From assembly GCF_037948395.1 (NCBI RefSeq), contig NZ_CP149940.1:2232001-2296000 (forward strand): a stretch of 64,000 bases of DNA, in the 5' to 3' direction. Numbering within the stretch: position 1 is the first letter of the stretch; each line of letters starts with the position of its first letter. Below the pieces are notes generated by a model, which worked only from the letters and a program-made list of their open reading frames with translations, ran no database searches and was not told where the DNA came from. The translations under genes and the position numbers were made by a program. Shown piece after piece: positions 61,847 to 64,000 of this stretch. Source of the stretch: Serratia nevei (lineage in GTDB: Bacteria; Pseudomonadota; Gammaproteobacteria; Enterobacterales; Enterobacteriaceae).

Positions 61847-62035
61847 TTATTTGGTCAGGATCAATTTCCCGGCTTTGGTCTGCCGTAGCTGATAGCGCTG
61901 GCCCTGATGGGTAATGAACGCGATGCCGTCGGTGCCGAGCAGCTGTGCGCTGTCGTAGCTGGGCGGCGCGTTTGCGCTGTGCTCGGTCGGGGCCGCGGCG
62001 GCGGGGGTAGGCGTGTTGGCAGTATCCATCATCAT
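61847..62035 (-). CDS. hemP: Hemin uptake protein HemP
   Basis: 62-aa HemP family protein. Conserved C-terminal core 'SAQLLGTDGIAFITHQGQRYQLRQTKAGKLILTK' (split here in two: the G-x-x-Y-x-L-R-x-T-x-x-x-K-L-I-L-T-K end is diagnostic). Three consecutive ATGs (62035, 62032, 62029); the first is used. Role poorly defined; in several bacteria it activates heme-uptake genes. E. coli has a homologue, YdiE, at the same chromosomal place. A Fur box lies upstream. Confidence 0.88.
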   Translation of the reverse strand: MMMDTANTPTPAAAAPTEHSANAPPSYDSAQLLGTDGIAFITHQGQRYQLRQTKAGKLILTK

Positions 62036-62073
62036 TGTGCTTATAAAACAGACCATTAAATGGTAATTAATAT

Positions 62074-62092
62074 CAAACTGAGAATCATTATC
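62074..62092 (-). promoter_or_regulatory. Fur box of the heme locus
   Basis: CAAACTGAGAATCATTATC matches the Fur consensus GATAATGATAATCATTATC at 15 of 19 positions, with the whole right half perfect. It lies 38 bases before hemP and would control hemP-hemR-hmuSTUV. Confidence 0.75.
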
Positions 62093-62200
62093 ATGTGAAG
62101 GAAAGGTTACATCAAGGAAAATTTTCTTACCGATGGAACCTTTTTGTCGAACGGACATCTGGCGGCGGGCCGAGCGCACTCGGCCCGTAAAAAAGGGGCG

Positions 62201-62686
62201 TTATTTCAGCAGGGTTTCGATGCGGTCAAACAGACGTTCGGGCTTGGTGATCGGCGCAAAGCGCGTGACGCGCTGGCCGTCGGCGGTAAGCAGAAACTTG
62301 GTGAAATTCCACTTGATGCGGCGGCTACCCAAAATGCCGGGCGCCAGGCGTTTCAGCTCATTGAACAGCGGGTGCGCGCCGGGGCCGTTAACGTCTATCT
62401 TGCTGAACAGCGGGAAACTGACGCCGTAGTTGAGGCTGCAAAAGTTGGCGATCTCCAGCGGGCTGCCCGGCTCCTGAGAACCAAACTGGTTGCAGGGGAA
62501 GCCGAGCACCACCAAGCCGCGTTCGCGATAGTATTGCCACAAATTTTCCAGCCCGCGGTATTGCGGGGTGAAGCCGCACTTGCTGGCGGTGTTGACCACC
62601 AGGTAAGCGCGCGCCGGGAAATCGCCCAGCGTTTTTTGCTCGCCCTGCAGCGTGACGCAGGGGATGGATAACAGAGAGTGAATCAT
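62201..62686 (-). CDS. Glutathione peroxidase (second paralogue)
   Basis: 161 aa thioredoxin-fold peroxidase. Peroxidatic Cys37 in 'VVNTASKCGFTPQY', intact 'GFPCNQFGSQEPG' with Cys65 and Gln67, resolving-type Cys in 'EIANFCSLNYGV', and Trp-Asn in 'KWNFTKFLL'. All tetrad residues are therefore present, in contrast to BtuE of this window. ATG at 62686 is preceded by GGAG seven bases upstream; the open frame begins 11 codons earlier. Downstream a GGGCCGAG...CTCGGCCC hairpin (62166-62187) lacks a T-run. Confidence 0.92.
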   Translation of the reverse strand: MIHSLLSIPCVTLQGEQKTLGDFPARAYLVVNTASKCGFTPQYRGLENLWQYYRERGLVVLGFPCNQFGSQEPGSPLEIANFCSLNYGVSFPLFSKIDVNGPGAHPLFNELKRLAPGILGSRRIKWNFTKFLLTADGQRVTRFAPITKPERLFDRIETLLK

Positions 62687-62757
62687 GCCGGGGCTCCAGG
62701 TGCGTTTCGGCGGGTGCAAAGAGGTTGCAATCAGTATAGATGAGCGGGGCGGGAGGG

Positions 62758-62781
62758 ATAAAGCCGGGGCGAAGCCCCGGC
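62758..62781 (-). terminator. Terminator of aroH
   Basis: On the minus strand, GCCGGGGC-TTC-GCCCCGGC followed by TTTATC, just after the aroH stop. Confidence 0.75.
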
Positions 62782-62791
62782 CTAGGTTGCG

Positions 62792-63838
62792 TCAGAAACG
62801 GCTATCGACCGCATCCGCCAGCATCGCCAGCAGCTGTTCGCTGTCGGACCAGCTCAGGCAAGGATCGGTGATCGACTGGCCATAGGTCAGCGGCTGGCCG
62901 GCGACGATTTTCTGCGTGCCTTCCACCAGGAAGCTTTCCGCCATCACGCCGGTGATGGCGGCGGAGCCGGCGCGGATCTGTTGGCAAACGTTGTCGGCCA
63001 CTTCCAGCTGGCGGCGGTGCATCTTCTGGCAGTTGCCGTGGCTGAAGTCGATCACCAGGTGCTCCGGCAGATCGAACTCGCGCAGGCTGTCGCAGGCGGT
63101 AGCGATGTCGCTGGCGTGGTAGTTCGGCGTTTTGCCACCGCGCATGATGATGTGGCCATACGGGTTGCCGCTGGTCTGGTAGATGGTCATCTGGCCATGT
63201 TTGTCCGGCGACAGGAACATGTGCCCGGCGCGCGCCGCACGAATGGCGTCGATGGCGATGCGGGTGTTGCCGTCGGTGCCGTTTTTGAAGCCGACCGGGC
63301 AGGAGAGCGCCGAGGCCATTTCACGGTGGATCTGGCTTTCGGTGGTGCGTGCGCCGATGGCACCCCAGCTGATGAGATCGGCGATGTATTGGCCGACCAC
63401 CATGTCCAGGAATTCGGTGGCGGTCGGCAGGCCGAGCTGGTTCACTTCCAGCAGCAGGCGGCGCGCCATTTCGATGCCGCGGTTGACCTGGAAGGTGCCG
63501 TCCAGCGCCGGATCGGAGATCAGGCCTTTCCAGCCGACGACGGTGCGCGGTTTTTCGAAGTAGGTGCGCATCACGATTTCCAGACGATCCTGGTAGCGTT
63601 CGCGCAGGGCGTTCAGCCGGCCGGCGTAATCGACGGCGGCGTCGAGATCGTGGATGGAGCAGGGGCCGATCACCACCAACAGGCGGCGGTCTTCACCGGT
63701 GAGGATTTTTTCAATGCGTTTTCGTGACGCTGTCACGTTATCGGCGACGGCCGCCGAGATCGGCAGCTTGTCTGCCAACGCTTGCGGCGTGACGAGGCTG
63801 TCGATGCGCGCGGTCCGCAGTTCATCTGTTTTGTACAT
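62792..63838 (-). CDS. aroH: 3-deoxy-7-phosphoheptulonate synthase AroH (Trp-sensitive type)
   Basis: First enzyme of aromatic amino-acid synthesis: PEP + erythrose-4-P to DAHP. 348 aa, the length of E. coli AroH, and the N-terminus MYKTDELRTARIDSLVTP matches AroH rather than AroF/AroG. Motifs: 'VIGPCSIHD' with the metal Cys, 'MRTYFEKPRTVVGWKGL', 'GARTTESQIHREMASALS', 'GFKNGTDG', 'HGNCQK'. Neighbourhood selO-hemP-aroH agrees with E. coli ydiU-ydiE-aroH. I could not find a TrpR operator in the 160 bases visible upstream. Confidence 0.96.
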   Translation of the reverse strand: MYKTDELRTARIDSLVTPQALADKLPISAAVADNVTASRKRIEKILTGEDRRLLVVIGPCSIHDLDAAVDYAGRLNALRERYQDRLEIVMRTYFEKPRTVVGWKGLISDPALDGTFQVNRGIEMARRLLLEVNQLGLPTATEFLDMVVGQYIADLISWGAIGARTTESQIHREMASALSCPVGFKNGTDGNTRIAIDAIRAARAGHMFLSPDKHGQMTIYQTSGNPYGHIIMRGGKTPNYHASDIATACDSLREFDLPEHLVIDFSHGNCQKMHRRQLEVADNVCQQIRAGSAAITGVMAESFLVEGTQKIVAGQPLTYGQSITDPCLSWSDSEQLLAMLADAVDSRF

Positions 63839-64000
63839 GTTGTTCCCTGGAAACTGTTCTTCTCTGCGGCAGGAGTGCCGGGAAGTGATGGCGATCACAA
63901 TAACGCAAAAAGCGCTGAATTCAACCGTAGAGATTGCGTTCTGTTGATCAAAGCCGCGAAAAAAAGCACAAAAAAATCAGCTGCTGCTGAAATAAACGGC

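Overview
The window is a GC-rich enterobacterial chromosome segment, most like Serratia (S. marcescens group). The gene order largely matches the E. coli K-12 backbone in blocks I recognise: htpX-yebQ-kdgR; tcyP-ydjM-hxpB(yniC)-yniB-yniA; thrS-infC-rpmI-rplT-pheM-pheS-pheT-ihfA-btuC-btuE-btuD; and nlpC-ydiV-selO(ydiU)-hemP(ydiE)-aroH. Serratia-type accessory operons sit between or inside these blocks: phnVUTSRWX, sitABCD, a three-subunit gluconate 2-dehydrogenase, an arn operon placed between btuD and nlpC, and a full heme-uptake locus between selO and a glutathione peroxidase gene. I see no insertion sequences, prophage, CRISPR, tRNA or rRNA.

Layout. 1-1.8 kb: a metal/metallophore ABC transporter (binding protein and the start of a FecCD permease) behind a Zur-like operator. 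2.1-5.5 kb: htpX, yebQ, kdgR. 5.5-12.3 kb: 2-aminoethylphosphonate uptake and breakdown, with two matching GntR-type operators. 12.4-18.6 kb: cystine symporter tcyP, SOS-boxed ydjM, sugar phosphatase hxpB, an HdeD-like membrane protein fused to a possible papain-like domain, yniB, and a yniA with an altered catalytic motif. 18.8-22.4 kb: Fur-boxed sitABCD Mn/Fe transporter. 22.5-23.6 kb: a GhoS-like gene without a visible partner, then lytic transglycosylase emtA. 23.9-27.8 kb: gluconate 2-dehydrogenase. 28-32.5 kb: amino-acid permease, an orphan siderophore-type binding protein, marC and membrane proteins.

32.5-40 kb: the translation cluster, with AUU-initiated infC, the rpmI leader hairpin, the pheM leader/attenuator and ihfA. 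40-41 kb: a 43-aa lipoprotein gene and a DUF2502 gene. 41-43.5 kb: btuCED. 43.8-51.3 kb: arnBCADTEF for L-Ara4N modification of lipid A, behind a PmrA-like box. 51.4-56 kb: nlpC, lplA, a YdiV-type EAL protein and selO. 56-62.1 kb: hmuVUTS-hemR-hemP heme acquisition, Fur-boxed. 62.2-64 kb: a second glutathione peroxidase and aroH.

Metal homeostasis is the common theme: four metal or heme uptake systems plus B12 uptake, with candidate Fur or Zur sites in front of four of them. Nothing is clearly a wholly new system. The best leads are the Zur-boxed FecCD-type transporter, the HdeD/papain-like fusion, YniA with Asn for the catalytic Asp, the YdiV homologue that keeps most EAL residues, and the small lipoprotein gene.
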